A DNA stretch of 64,000 nt from Myxococcaceae bacterium (GTDB taxonomy: Bacteria; Myxococcota_A; Polyangia; Polyangiales; Ga0077539): the NCBI GenBank assembly GCA_004297725.1, contig SCUS01000136.1:1-64000 (forward strand). The letters are read 5' to 3'. Shown here piece by piece: positions 37,575-46,713 of the stretch; position 1 is the stretch's first letter, and each line of letters begins with the position of its first letter. The notes under the pieces were generated by a model. The model had not been told where the DNA came from and searched no databases. It saw only the letters and a list, made by a program, of their open reading frames with translations. The position numbers and the translations under genes were made by a program.

Positions 37575-37976
37575 TCACCAGCCGGATGACGCGGTGAGCT
37601 GAACATCCACGCCGAACCGACCATCCTCGACCGGCACGATCACGCTCGCGGGCGTCGGCGAGCACCGCCGATCGGCCTCCGCGAGGGCGACCGCGTCGTC
37701 GAGGGCGAAGCCCCCCTGCGGCGTCGCGTGGGCCACGAAGAGCGGGCCGACGAGCATGTACCCGAAGCCGCTGCCGGGGGCCGTCGCGAGGGCCTCGTAG
37801 CCGAGGTGCGTGAGGAGGTCTGGCCGACCGTCGCCGTCGACGTCGGCGGCGTCGTCGGCGTCGATGGCCGCCGACGGGGCGTACGGGACGATGGCGCCGT
37901 CGCGCACGGTCCAGACCTGCGCGCGGGCCTGCCATTGGGACCACGATCCTGGAGTGTTCGGGACTGCCTTGAACAC
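37575..37976 (-). pseudogene. Fragment of an FG-GAP/VCBS-type surface protein
   Basis: A 133-residue frame. It contains AIDADDAADVDGDGRPDLLTH, the calcium-binding core of an FG-GAP/VCBS repeat, which normally occurs many times in a large secreted protein. Only one copy and no signal peptide are present, so this is probably the 3' end of a gene whose front was lost at about 37977, where base composition changes. Confidence 0.45.
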
Positions 37977-38365
37977 AGAGCATCAGTCATCAGCAGCGCC
38001 AGCGCGGAAGTGGACACTCTTCAGCCGGGCACCATGGGACGAATCACACAATCGACATCCAGCCGATAGCAGGTCGATGGCAAGTCGGCATCACTGCGAA
38101 CATGAGTCTTTGTCATCAATGACCTTGACGATCGCGACGGCGCTCCGCTAGCAGTGGGTTATCGCTGGGAGCGTCCTGGGGCATTGCGTTCAACGCGGCG
38201 TCCATGGATTGCCATGGATGATCGCGGGTCTCGACCTGAGGTCGTTGGAGCGAGGGCGTGCCCGATGCACCAGGCCATCGCACTTGCAGCACGCTCGTGC
38301 GGCAGGGGTGCGTTGCGCGTGGCGTCGACCCGGTCTGGATGAGGCTTCGGCCGAAGGGAGAAAAC
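37977..38365. other. Gene-free, less GC-rich stretch
   Basis: About 390 bases visibly richer in A and T than both sides, with no convincing gene. A TTGACG at about 38121 with a CTAGCA 17 bases later could be a promoter for the KASIII-like gene starting at 38366. The stretch may be the scar of an insertion or of a lost gene. Confidence 0.4.
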
Positions 38366-39493
38366 ATGACTTCGAACTACGCGCATCAGCTGGAAATTCG
38401 TGGCGTCTCTGCGCTCATCGGTGAGGTGATCCCGATGGACACCTGGGCGGCCCGGATGCAGGTGCCCGATCGCAAGGGCGCCGGGAGCCTCAGCGGGGCA
38501 CGGATCCAGGAGGTTCTCGGCGTCGAGGGGAAGAGCTGGGAGCCCGCGCTCTTCGGCAGGCCCGAGACGATCACCGGGGTGGCCCGGGCGGCGCTGGCGT
38601 CGGCGAAGCTCAACCCCGACGACATCGATGCGCTCATCGTGGTGACCTGCACCGCGTTCGAGCTCAACCTCGGGCAGGACGGCTTCCGCTTCGCGCGGGA
38701 GCTGGGCCTCCGAGACGACGCGATGGTGTTTCAACTCGAGGCCGGCTGCGGCGGGCTCGCTCGCGCGATGCATGTGGCGACCGGCGTTCGCGCGTCCCGC
38801 ATCCTGGTGCTCGCCTACAACCTGCCGAGCCCGATCACGCAGCGGCTGGATCAGGCGGCAAACCCCGTGTACCTGCAGAACCGGGCTCACCCCATGAAGG
38901 ACCTCCTCTGGGCCTCGCCGGGGATCTTCTCCGATGGCGCCGGGGCCATGGTCCTGGAGAGGACGAGCACCGATGAAGGGGTCAGCTTCTACTCGCGAGA
39001 CCAGCGCGCCTTCGGTGACGGCCCGGGCTTTCGCGACCCGATCGTGCACTATCTCGGCGGAGGGGCGCTCCGGCCCGTCGGCTATGACGAGAACGAGCAG
39101 CTGATGGGTTACGTGATGAGCGGGAAGATCATCGCGGAGTATTACAATAAGGGTATGCTGCTCAATCACGAGATGCTGCTGTCACTGCGCCCCAGCTACG
39201 TTCAGGACATGAGGCGCATCTATACCCATCAGGCGGGTCCGGCCATGGTGCGGAAGTTCGTGGATATCTCGGGAATCCCGGAGGAGAAGGCGCCGACCAG
39301 CGCCACCCGACTGGGCAACCTGGTGAGCCCGTGCACCATCCACCTCCTGCAGGAAGACATCGACGCCGGGCGGGTCGCGACGGGGGACGAGGTCTGCTTC
39401 GAGGTGGTGGGGGCAGGGCCGGAGCGGGGCGCCTTCACGTTGCCCTATCGGGTCCGCGAGACGGTGCAGACCCGGGATTTCATTCCCAACTGA
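38366..39493 (+). CDS. 3-oxoacyl-ACP synthase III-like protein
   Basis: A 375-residue KASIII/FabH-like thiolase-fold enzyme that would join an acyl-CoA to a malonyl unit. The triad is visible: Cys in LEAGCGGLARAM, His in IYTHQAGPAMV and Asn in RLGNLVSP. It is longer than FabH (about 320) and has extra segments, so it may be a secondary-metabolite or specialised synthase rather than the housekeeping FabH. A good GAAGGGAG site lies before ATG 38366. No fatty-acid genes are adjacent. Less GC-rich leader DNA hints at transfer. Confidence 0.75.
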   Translation: MTSNYAHQLEIRGVSALIGEVIPMDTWAARMQVPDRKGAGSLSGARIQEVLGVEGKSWEPALFGRPETITGVARAALASAKLNPDDIDALIVVTCTAFELNLGQDGFRFARELGLRDDAMVFQLEAGCGGLARAMHVATGVRASRILVLAYNLPSPITQRLDQAANPVYLQNRAHPMKDLLWASPGIFSDGAGAMVLERTSTDEGVSFYSRDQRAFGDGPGFRDPIVHYLGGGALRPVGYDENEQLMGYVMSGKIIAEYYNKGMLLNHEMLLSLRPSYVQDMRRIYTHQAGPAMVRKFVDISGIPEEKAPTSATRLGNLVSPCTIHLLQEDIDAGRVATGDEVCFEVVGAGPERGAFTLPYRVRETVQTRDFIPN

Positions 39494-39554
39494 GCGACCG
39501 TCCGCGCGGCGCTGCTGCGCGGCGGGCTGCGGCGGGCCACGGGGCGAGGCCACG

Positions 39555-40715
39555 TCACGGCATCGGCGCCCAGCGGGGGACGACGTCGGTGTTGCGCGAT
39601 GGCAGCCAGTCGGCGACGGGCCCGAGGCGGCGGTCTACGCGGCACCGCCGCAGCGCCGCCGACGCGGCCTCGGCGGAGCGCTGGTTGGCGGCTCCCGCCC
39701 GCTGCTCGGACGCGCGGAGCCTGTCCTCGGTGCCAGGCCCGGGGTGCTCCATGTACCGGTGCAGGATCGTTCGCATCGCCTCCATCTCGCGCTCGGACGC
39801 GGCGCGCGCGCTCTCGTAGGCCGCGAGGGCCGCGCCGACGGATGCGTCGCCGCCGCAGCGCGCCCGGGCGAAGGCCGCGAGCGCGTCGCCGAGGTCGAGC
39901 CAGACGGTCTCGACGCAGTGGTTGGCCCCGCCCCCCGAGCAGCCGTAGATGCCGTCGACCTCGGGGTGGAGGCCCTCGCCGAGGATGTTGCGTCGCAGCT
40001 GCGTGAAGGCCCTGCGCACGTCGCGATCGGCGGAGATCAGGGGCCACGGAGTGCCTGCGGAGCGGTCGGCCACCATGAGCGTCGGCTCGACGAGGCCGTG
40101 CGACGGCGACGGGGCGGTGCCCAGGAGGACCAGCTCCGAGACGCTGAGCTCGCGCCACCGCGGGTTCGAGCCGGGGAGCAGCTCGGCGAACTCGATGCGC
40201 AGGTCGCCGCCGTAGCGCCCGACCGCGACCCGCTGCAGGGTCCGCGAATCGGGGTCGAGCGGGAACTCGCCGATGGGCTCGCCGTTCCAGCGCAGGCGCA
40301 GGCGCCGGATACGGACGTTGGCGGTGAAGAGGTCGAGGTCCGCGCGGGCGTGGGTGTAGCCCGCGGTGATCCCGATGGCCGTGACGTACGCTCCAGCGGG
40401 GACGCGCAGGTCGATCCAGGCGTTGCCGAGCTCGCCGCTGCGCGCGCTCCACGCGGTCGTGAGGTCGCCGTCGACGAGCCGGGGCGGCGTATCGTTGGCG
40501 TTGTCGACGACGGACGACACCGTGAGCGTCACCGGGACGGCGTGCAGGAGGTCGACCTCGTCGACTTCCCGCCGTGGCGGGGGCGTCAGGGCGGGAGCTG
40601 TGTCGGCGGGAGCAGGGGGCTCCGTACGCTCGGCGCGCGGTGGCCTGTGGGCCTCCGGCGACCTGCACGCCGTCGAGAGGGCCAGCAGCGCACCCATGAC
40701 AGGGAAGCGGCTCAT
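39555..40715 (-). CDS. Lipoprotein with discoidin-like (F5/8 type C) domain
   Basis: A 386-residue protein from ATG 40715. The lipobox is LALSTAC. Residues about 60-190 form a galactose-binding-like domain with the conserved LVDGDLTTAWSA and AWIDLRVPAG. The rest is helical with one Cys pair (GCSGGG, HCVETVW). It probably binds a carbohydrate or the cell surface. No enzyme domain is recognised. Confidence 0.6.
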   Translation of the reverse strand: MSRFPVMGALLALSTACRSPEAHRPPRAERTEPPAPADTAPALTPPPRREVDEVDLLHAVPVTLTVSSVVDNANDTPPRLVDGDLTTAWSARSGELGNAWIDLRVPAGAYVTAIGITAGYTHARADLDLFTANVRIRRLRLRWNGEPIGEFPLDPDSRTLQRVAVGRYGGDLRIEFAELLPGSNPRWRELSVSELVLLGTAPSPSHGLVEPTLMVADRSAGTPWPLISADRDVRRAFTQLRRNILGEGLHPEVDGIYGCSGGGANHCVETVWLDLGDALAAFARARCGGDASVGAALAAYESARAASEREMEAMRTILHRYMEHPGPGTEDRLRASEQRAGAANQRSAEAASAALRRCRVDRRLGPVADWLPSRNTDVVPRWAPMP

Positions 40716-41245
40716 CGCGACGGTTGTAGCCCTCGCTTCGGCCCATTGGGAAAGCAACGCGGCACCCACGCTGGCAAAGGATCAACGACAGACGAGAGTA
40801 TTACGCCCGGTAGTAATCGGTGGGCGCGCTGATCGCACCGCCGAGACATCCGGCCGGGCCTACGGGCGGGGTGCGGCCGGTGGAGGTCGCGACGGCGCGG
40901 CTCGTCGAGGACGCACCGGTGCGCTTCATCCGCGCGGTGCATTGGGAGGCTCGCGACCGAGGGCCGAGGTGGTGCCGCCGCGCGCGCTGGAGCGACTGCG
41001 CGTGGTGAGGCCCGCGCCCGTCGTCGCGGCCGATGGGGCACCCGATGCCGTTAGAATCGGAGGAGCAGGACTGGCGGGTCTTCGACATTCGCGAGCCCGA
41101 CGGGAGCTTCCTCGGCGGCCGCGGGTCGCCATCCAGCGTCCGGCGGATCGCACAGCGAGCGGTCACCGATCGCGGCGCTCTTCGAACACTTCAGGGTGGG
41201 TTGCGGTTGGGGCATCGACGGGCGAGACGATGTACGTCGCAACCC
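40716..41245. other. Gene-free gap with repeat and possible VOC remnant
   Basis: This 530-base stretch contains copy 2 of the 41-bp repeat. A short plus-strand frame near 41046 reads PLESEEQDWRVFDIREPDGSFL, resembling the end of a vicinal-oxygen-chelate (glyoxalase-type) protein whose front is missing. Both look like gene debris. The promoter of the reductase gene at 41246 is probably here but not recognised. Confidence 0.4.
40801..40841 (-). repeat. Copy 2 of the 41-bp repeat (paired with 30363-30403)
   Basis: On the minus strand it reads GGAISAPTDYYRA then stop, the same ending as the copy at 30363 with Tyr for Gln. Both copies lie in gene-free DNA. The substitutions include one that changes an amino acid, so conservation may be of DNA or of a former protein tail. 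Confidence 0.65.
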
Positions 41246-42274
41246 ATGGAACCACCCGCACCTCCGCCGCGCATCGCCGTCGTGGGCCCCGGGGCGATCG
41301 GCCTGTCCATCGCCGCCGGCCTCCTGGGAGCCGGGCGCGCGCACGTCACGCTGTGTGCCCGCACGCCCTTCGACGAGCTCGTGGTCGAGAGCGGGTCGGA
41401 CGCCTTTCGCGGACGGCCGCGCGTCGTGACGAGGCCCGATGACGCGGGAGACGTCGACTGGGTTCTGCTGGCGACCAAGGCCCATCAGACGGAGGGCGCC
41501 GCATCCTGGCTTCGAGCGCTGGTGGGGCGGGGCGCACGCGTCGCGGTCGCGCAGAACGGCGTCGAGCACGAGGCGCGTGTGAGGCCCTTCGTCGGTGACG
41601 CGGAGGTGGTTCCTGTCGTGGTGCAGTGCCCGGCCGAGGGCCTCTCGCCGGGGCGGGCGCGGCGCAACGGACCGCTGCTGCTCACCGTGCCTGACGGGGC
41701 GGCGGGGCGGGCCTTCCTCGCACTCTTCGAGGGCGCGGACGCGCGGGTGGAGTGCGCCTCCGACTTCACGACGGTGGCCTGGTCGAAGCTCTGCCTCAAC
41801 GTGACCGCCGCGGTCGCCGCGCTCACCGGATTGCCCATGGGCGTCGTGCGTCGGCCCGACGTGGCCGCCCTCACGCGCGGCCTCGTCGACGAGGCGGTGC
41901 GCGTCGGGCGCGCGGAGGGTGCCCGCCTCGACGACGGGCTCGCGGCGTCCATCGTCGGCGCCATCGCGGCCGGCCGCCCCGACGCGCAGCCCTCGTTGGT
42001 GCGCGTCGCCATCGCCCGGCGCCCTCTGGAGTACGACGCCCGCAACGGCGCCATCGTCCGCGCGGGGGCCCGGCACGGCATCGCCACCCCGCTCAACGGC
42101 GCTGTCACCGCGCTGCTCGCCGCGCTCAGCGACGGCTTCGAGCGGGGTTCGACCCTCCGGGTCGGTGCAGTGCGGCGAGTCTCGGTCCATGACCCGCCAC
42201 TCACACCGACCACATCCCCCTCTGGCGGGGTCACATCGGGCGGGGCGTCAGCGACACGCGGCCGCGGTCGATGA
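41246..42274 (+). CDS. Ketopantoate reductase-like (PanE/ApbA) protein
   Basis: A 342-residue NADPH-dependent reductase of the ketopantoate reductase family, which makes pantoate for CoA. The Rossmann motif is VVGPGAIGLSIAAGLL (residues about 11-25), and the conserved Lys in ATKAHQT and WSKLCLNVTAAVAALTG are present. Paralogues with other 2-keto acid substrates exist, so the exact substrate is open. The last 35 residues look like read-through and overlap the convergent phosphatase gene by 44 bases. Confidence 0.78.
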   Translation: MEPPAPPPRIAVVGPGAIGLSIAAGLLGAGRAHVTLCARTPFDELVVESGSDAFRGRPRVVTRPDDAGDVDWVLLATKAHQTEGAASWLRALVGRGARVAVAQNGVEHEARVRPFVGDAEVVPVVVQCPAEGLSPGRARRNGPLLLTVPDGAAGRAFLALFEGADARVECASDFTTVAWSKLCLNVTAAVAALTGLPMGVVRRPDVAALTRGLVDEAVRVGRAEGARLDDGLAASIVGAIAAGRPDAQPSLVRVAIARRPLEYDARNGAIVRAGARHGIATPLNGAVTALLAALSDGFERGSTLRVGAVRRVSVHDPPLTPTTSPSGGVTSGGASATRGRGR

Positions 42275-43679
42275 TGGTGCCGTCGAGGCGGTAGGGGGTG
42301 ACCTCCAGGCGGGTCATGGTGGCGTGGATGCGGAGGAAGTTCACCACGCTCTCGTAGTAGGCCGACCACGAGCGGGGGGTGCCGTCCTGGAGCTCGTAGA
42401 GCTGCGCGCCGGCGCCCGCGGCGACGATGTAGCGCGTGCCCCTCCGGCCGCTGACCTCCTGGCCCCGGCCGTCGAGCTCCTTGCTGAGCTCGAAGTCGTG
42501 CTCGTGGCCGTTGAGCACCAGGTCGACGCCGAACTCGTCGAACACCGGCGCCCAGGTGGTGCGCACGAAGACCGTGTCGGTGGTGGAGGAGTGCCGCGAC
42601 GAGCCGAAGCAGGGCTTGTGGTGCACCGCGACGATGAAGGGCACGCGAGCGCGGTTGGCCCGGGCGCGGGTGAGGTCGGCGCGCATCCAGGTGAGCTGGG
42701 TGCCCGCGACGTTGCCCGCGTAGTCGTCGCGCAGCGGCGTGTCGTTGAGGAAGATCAGGTGCACCGGGCCGTAGTCGAAGGAGAAGTAGAGTTCGCTCTG
42801 CTCCGGCGCGTCGACCTGCGGCTGCGCGAACTGCATCAGGTAGTTGATCGCGAGGGCGTCGTGGTTGCCGTGCGCCATCATCCACGGCATCACCGCCTGC
42901 GACGACGCGGCGCCGGTGAACCACTGCTGCCACGCGCCCTGCAGCGTGCCGAGCAGCACCGCGTCGCCGGTGAAGATCTGGAAGTCGGGCTGCTGGGTGC
43001 CCATCACCACGCGCTCCTGCACCTGGCGCCAGGTGGTGAAGTTGTCGCGAGAGTCACCCGAGACGGCGAAGTTCACGTCGTAGTCGGTGCGGCCCGCGGC
43101 GGGGGCGGTCTTGAAGCGCTGCACCGCGCTCCAGTGCCCTTCGCCGCCCACGCGGTAGTGGTAGGTGGTGTCGGGGCGCAGCCCGCAGACGTGCGCCTCG
43201 TGGATGGTCACCTCGGTGGACCCGAGGCCGCCGGTGCTCACGCTGCCGAGGGCCGTCTGGTCGAGCATCATCGGGTCGGTGCCGAACTGCACCACGCTGG
43301 CGCGGGTCTGGCTGTCGGTCTGCCACACGAAGGCGATGGTGCTCGACGGGTCGGCGGGCCAGGAGGTGTGCACGTTGCGCGGCGCGGGCATCGGCCCGAA
43401 CACGGTGCGGTTGCCGAGGACGTTGTTGATGGTCCCGGGCAGCGAGCTCACCCGGTGCATGCAGCCCTCGGGGGTGTAGGCGAGCGGCGCCCTCTCCTCG
43501 GTGAGGGGGTCGCCCGCGTCACCGGTCGCGGCGGCGTCCGAGGTGATGCCCTGGGCGGTCGTGCCGGTGTCGGTCGGAGGGAGCGATCCGGCGTCGTTGG
43601 ACGCGGCGCTGAGCGGCTCCTGGCAGGCCGAGAGCAGCGACAGGACGGCGGCGAGGGCGAGCGGTCGATGGGTTCGCAT
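42231..43679 (-). CDS. Purple-acid-phosphatase-like lipoprotein, paralogue
   Basis: A 482-residue lipoprotein (lipobox LSLLSAC) with a short Asp/Thr/Ala spacer, a fibronectin-like domain (residues about 100-190) and a metallophosphoesterase domain with GDSRDN, GDAVLLG, HGNHDAL, HHKPCF and GHEHDFE. It is related to the protein at 28651 but has a far shorter spacer. It follows the OprP-type porin gene after a 22-base gap, so phosphate release outside and uptake through the porin are probably linked. Confidence 0.85.
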   Translation of the reverse strand: MRTHRPLALAAVLSLLSACQEPLSAASNDAGSLPPTDTGTTAQGITSDAAATGDAGDPLTEERAPLAYTPEGCMHRVSSLPGTINNVLGNRTVFGPMPAPRNVHTSWPADPSSTIAFVWQTDSQTRASVVQFGTDPMMLDQTALGSVSTGGLGSTEVTIHEAHVCGLRPDTTYHYRVGGEGHWSAVQRFKTAPAAGRTDYDVNFAVSGDSRDNFTTWRQVQERVVMGTQQPDFQIFTGDAVLLGTLQGAWQQWFTGAASSQAVMPWMMAHGNHDALAINYLMQFAQPQVDAPEQSELYFSFDYGPVHLIFLNDTPLRDDYAGNVAGTQLTWMRADLTRARANRARVPFIVAVHHKPCFGSSRHSSTTDTVFVRTTWAPVFDEFGVDLVLNGHEHDFELSKELDGRGQEVSGRRGTRYIVAAGAGAQLYELQDGTPRSWSAYYESVVNFLRIHATMTRLEVTPYRLDGTIIDRGRVSLTPRPM

Positions 43680-43701
43680 GGTGGTCCTCGGAGCGTTAGG
43701 G

Positions 43702-45099
43702 TCAGAACGACCCGGTGAGCAGCAGGGTGAAGAGGTCGTTGACGACGATGCCGCTGCCGACGGGGCGGCCGACGATGTCGCGGTGCTCGGTGTTGACGGT
43801 GTACTGGGCCTGCACCTTGAAACCGTGCCCGAGCTGGTACCAGTTGAGCCCGAAGGTGTAGGCGCGCGAGAACATGAAGTCGCGGTAGACCTCGCGCGAC
43901 TGCGAGCCGGGCAGGCGCTGGCCGCACTCCGCGCCGGCGCTCACGGTGTAGCAGCTGGAGGGGTCGAAGCTCTGCGCCCGGGCGACCACCTCCAGGTGGT
44001 TGCGCAGCGCGGGAACCGGGATGAAGTACCCCGCCTGGAGAAGCCAACCGAGGGACTGGGTGCTCGGCGCCGCGGTGGTGTCGGTCTCCTGCGTGTCGCG
44101 GAAATACACCTCCCCGTAAAGCGAGGCCCCGCTCGCGGCGAAGAACAGGTCCGCGCCGAAGGAGTTCAAGGTGATGCGGTTGGGCGTCGGGGTGCTCTGC
44201 CCGGGGAGCGTGACCAGGCCCACCTGGCGGATCTGGCTGGCGGCGTTGAGGCCGATGGCGAGCGTCGGGGCCTGCGAGAGGTTGATGGCGCCCTCCTGCA
44301 GGGCGCGCGGCCGGCCGAGGGGGTTGATGGCGACGCGGCCTGCGTAGAGGAAGAAGCCGTCGAGGTTGAAGGCGCTGTTGGAGCCCTTCCCGTTGAAGAC
44401 GCCGACGTAGTACTCGACGAGGTCGCGGGGACCGGCCCAGCCCCAGACCATCAGGCCCTGGTCGAAGCTGGGGATGAAGCGCACGCTGCTGGAGTTGGCG
44501 CCGCCCGACCAGAGCGAGCGGTCGGAGAACTGGAAGCGCGTGCTGGAGGTGAGCTCCTGCCGGGAGAAGGGCACGCGAAACTGCCCGATCTGCACCTGCA
44601 GCCAGCGGCGCACGGGCACGAGGGCGTAGGCGTCGAGCAGGTCGAGGTTGTTCGACATGTTGAACTCGACGCGCATCTGGAGCAGCGGGTGCGCCTGGCC
44701 GTGGATGACCACGCGGGTGCGCTGGAGGCTCACCCCCGGGGGGAGCGAGAAGTTCGAGGTGGAGTCGAGGTTGTAGCCGGTCTGCACGATGAACTGCGGC
44801 TGGGCGTAGAAGCCGAGGTCGAGCCAGCGCTCGGCCACGCCTTCGGGGAAGCGGCTGGCCCCGACGTGGCCGCCGGCCGCGAGGGGAGGGACGAAGTCCG
44901 GCGGTCGCAGGTCGGGCGAGGCGACGGAGCCGTTGAACATCGCCGCGAGGGACAAGCCCCCCGGGGCGAGCGCACCGGGGGGAGACCAGCCCGAGCGGGC
45001 CTCCTCCCAGAGGCGAACGGCGCCCGCCTCGCGAGGCACCGTGAGACCGACAGAGACGCCCGCCAGGGCGATGGACCAGAGAGCCGCGCGCTTCACCAC
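43702..45099 (-). CDS. Phosphate-selective porin (OprO/OprP family)
   Basis: A 465-residue outer-membrane barrel with a signal peptide and GTG start 45099. The OprP-type features include a strand-rich domain with RTRVVIHGQAHPLLQMRVEF, VQIGQFRVPFSRQEL and a C-terminal barrel ending in Phe (LLLTGSF). Members let phosphate or polyphosphate cross the outer membrane. It is the first gene of an operon with the phosphatase at 42231. No pho-box-like site was identified upstream. Confidence 0.82.
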   Translation of the reverse strand: MVKRAALWSIALAGVSVGLTVPREAGAVRLWEEARSGWSPPGALAPGGLSLAAMFNGSVASPDLRPPDFVPPLAAGGHVGASRFPEGVAERWLDLGFYAQPQFIVQTGYNLDSTSNFSLPPGVSLQRTRVVIHGQAHPLLQMRVEFNMSNNLDLLDAYALVPVRRWLQVQIGQFRVPFSRQELTSSTRFQFSDRSLWSGGANSSSVRFIPSFDQGLMVWGWAGPRDLVEYYVGVFNGKGSNSAFNLDGFFLYAGRVAINPLGRPRALQEGAINLSQAPTLAIGLNAASQIRQVGLVTLPGQSTPTPNRITLNSFGADLFFAASGASLYGEVYFRDTQETDTTAAPSTQSLGWLLQAGYFIPVPALRNHLEVVARAQSFDPSSCYTVSAGAECGQRLPGSQSREVYRDFMFSRAYTFGLNWYQLGHGFKVQAQYTVNTEHRDIVGRPVGSGIVVNDLFTLLLTGSF

Positions 45100-45207
45100 G
45101 TTGGATCGATGACCTCGTTGGAACGAAGCCTCTACCAGAGCGGGGATCGTGGTTCTGGGGCGATCGGGTGACAGGACGGTGGAGAGACGGAACGCCTCGG
45201 TGCGTCC

Positions 45208-45696
45208 TTAGGTGAAGCGGCCCGTGACGGCCATGAAGGTGACCTTGTCGGTGGTGTCACGGAGGCGGGCGGTGAGGGTGCGCACGACGTTCCAGAGCAC
45301 CTCGTAGGCGAGGTCGCGGTGGACGAGCATCAGGTGCTCCATCTGGTCCTTGGTGATCTCGAGCACGGTGCACGACTCGTGGACGTGGGCGTCGGCGCTG
45401 CGCGGCGCCGGGTCGATGACGGCCATCTCGCCGAAGTAGTCGCCCGGCCCGAGGATGGTCAGCGCCTCCTCGCCCATGCCCGGAACCTCCCGGGAGATGC
45501 GCACCCGCCCCTCGGTGATGAGGTACAGCCGGTCGCCCACGTCGCCCGCGCGAAACAGCACCGTCCCCACGGGGTACCGCTGCTCCGTCGCGATGCTCGC
45601 CACCCGGGCCAGGGACTTCGCGGACAGCCCATGAAACAGGGCGATGCGCGCGATGGGGCTGTCTGCCGTCGCGGTGTCGTTGCTCGGTGGGCTCAT
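45208..45696 (-). CDS. Cyclic-nucleotide-binding-domain protein
   Basis: A 162-residue protein from ATG 45696 made almost only of one cNMP-binding fold: VLFRAGDVGDRLYLITEGRVRI, then PGDYFGEMAVIDPAPRSADAHV, where the GEMA-x-RSA phosphate-binding cassette is kept. There is no HTH, so it is not a CRP-type regulator; it may bind a nucleotide and act on a partner protein. It follows trxB after 11 bases. Confidence 0.8.
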   Translation of the reverse strand: MSPPSNDTATADSPIARIALFHGLSAKSLARVASIATEQRYPVGTVLFRAGDVGDRLYLITEGRVRISREVPGMGEEALTILGPGDYFGEMAVIDPAPRSADAHVHESCTVLEITKDQMEHLMLVHRDLAYEVLWNVVRTLTARLRDTTDKVTFMAVTGRFT

Positions 45697-45707
45697 GAGG
45701 GGGGAGC

Positions 45708-46652
45708 TTAGCCGTCGAGCGCCGAGATGTAGCGCTCGGCGTCGATGGCGGCCATGCACCCGGAGCCCGCGGCGGTGACGGCCTGGCGGTACACGTGGTC
45801 GGCCACGTCGCCGCACGCGAACACCCCGGGGATGTTGGTGCGCGTGGTGCCGTGGATCACCCGGAGGTAGCCGTTCTCGTGGGCGTCGACGGTCCCGAGG
45901 AAGAGCTGCGACGCGGGGGTGTGCCCGATGGCCACGAAGACCGCGTCGATGGGCATCTCGCGAAGCTCGTGGCTCACCGTGTCCTGGAGCACCACCGAGG
46001 TGACCTTCTTCTTCGAGACGTCACGCACCTCGGCGACGGCCTTGTTCCAGTGGATCTTGATCTTCGGGTGCCGGAACACCCGGTCTTGCATGATCTTGCT
46101 GGCGCGGAAGGCGTCGCGGCGATGCACGAGGTGCACGGTGCTGGCGAGGTTGGCCAGGTAGAGGGCCTCCTCCAGCGCGGTGTCGCCGCCGCCGACCACG
46201 ATGACCTCCTGGTTGCGGAAGAAGGTCCCGTCGCAGGTGGCGCAGGCCGACACGCCGTGGTTCTGGAGGTCCTTCTCGCCGGGGACCTCCAGCCAGCGGG
46301 CGACGGCGCCGGTGGCGATGATGATCGACCGGGCCTCCAGGGGCTCCGGCTGGCTCTCGACCCACACGCGCTTCACCGGGCCGTGCAGCTCGACCTTGAG
46401 CGCGTCCTCGGTGAAGAACTTCGTCCCGAAGCGCTCCGCCTGCTGGCGAAACTGCTCCATCAGCTTCGGCCCGGTGATCCCCTCGGGGAAGCCCGGGTAG
46501 TTCTCCACCTCGGTGGTGATCATGAGCTGGCCACCGGGCTGGTGGTCGCTGCCGAGGCCCTCGATCATCACGGGGGCCATGTCGGCGCGCCCCGCGTAGA
46601 TGGCCGCCGTGAGGCCGGCCGGGCCGCTGCCGATGATGATGACTTTGTTCAT
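45708..46652 (-). CDS. trxB: Thioredoxin reductase
   Basis: A 314-residue FAD enzyme that reduces thioredoxin with NADPH. It has the FAD motif IIGSGPAGLTAAIYAGRA, the redox pair CATC in SACATCDGTFF, the NADPH motif VVGGGDTALEEALYL and the C-terminal FACGDVADHVYRQAVTAAGSG. Length is typical. It sits between gcvH (61-base gap) and the cNMP-binding gene. Confidence 0.95.
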   Translation of the reverse strand: MNKVIIIGSGPAGLTAAIYAGRADMAPVMIEGLGSDHQPGGQLMITTEVENYPGFPEGITGPKLMEQFRQQAERFGTKFFTEDALKVELHGPVKRVWVESQPEPLEARSIIIATGAVARWLEVPGEKDLQNHGVSACATCDGTFFRNQEVIVVGGGDTALEEALYLANLASTVHLVHRRDAFRASKIMQDRVFRHPKIKIHWNKAVAEVRDVSKKKVTSVVLQDTVSHELREMPIDAVFVAIGHTPASQLFLGTVDAHENGYLRVIHGTTRTNIPGVFACGDVADHVYRQAVTAAGSGCMAAIDAERYISALDG

Positions 46653-46713
46653 GGGGTGCAGGCGCCTCCGCGGGCGGTGAGAAGGGGATCGGAGACCGGA
46701 GACCGGCGGACGA

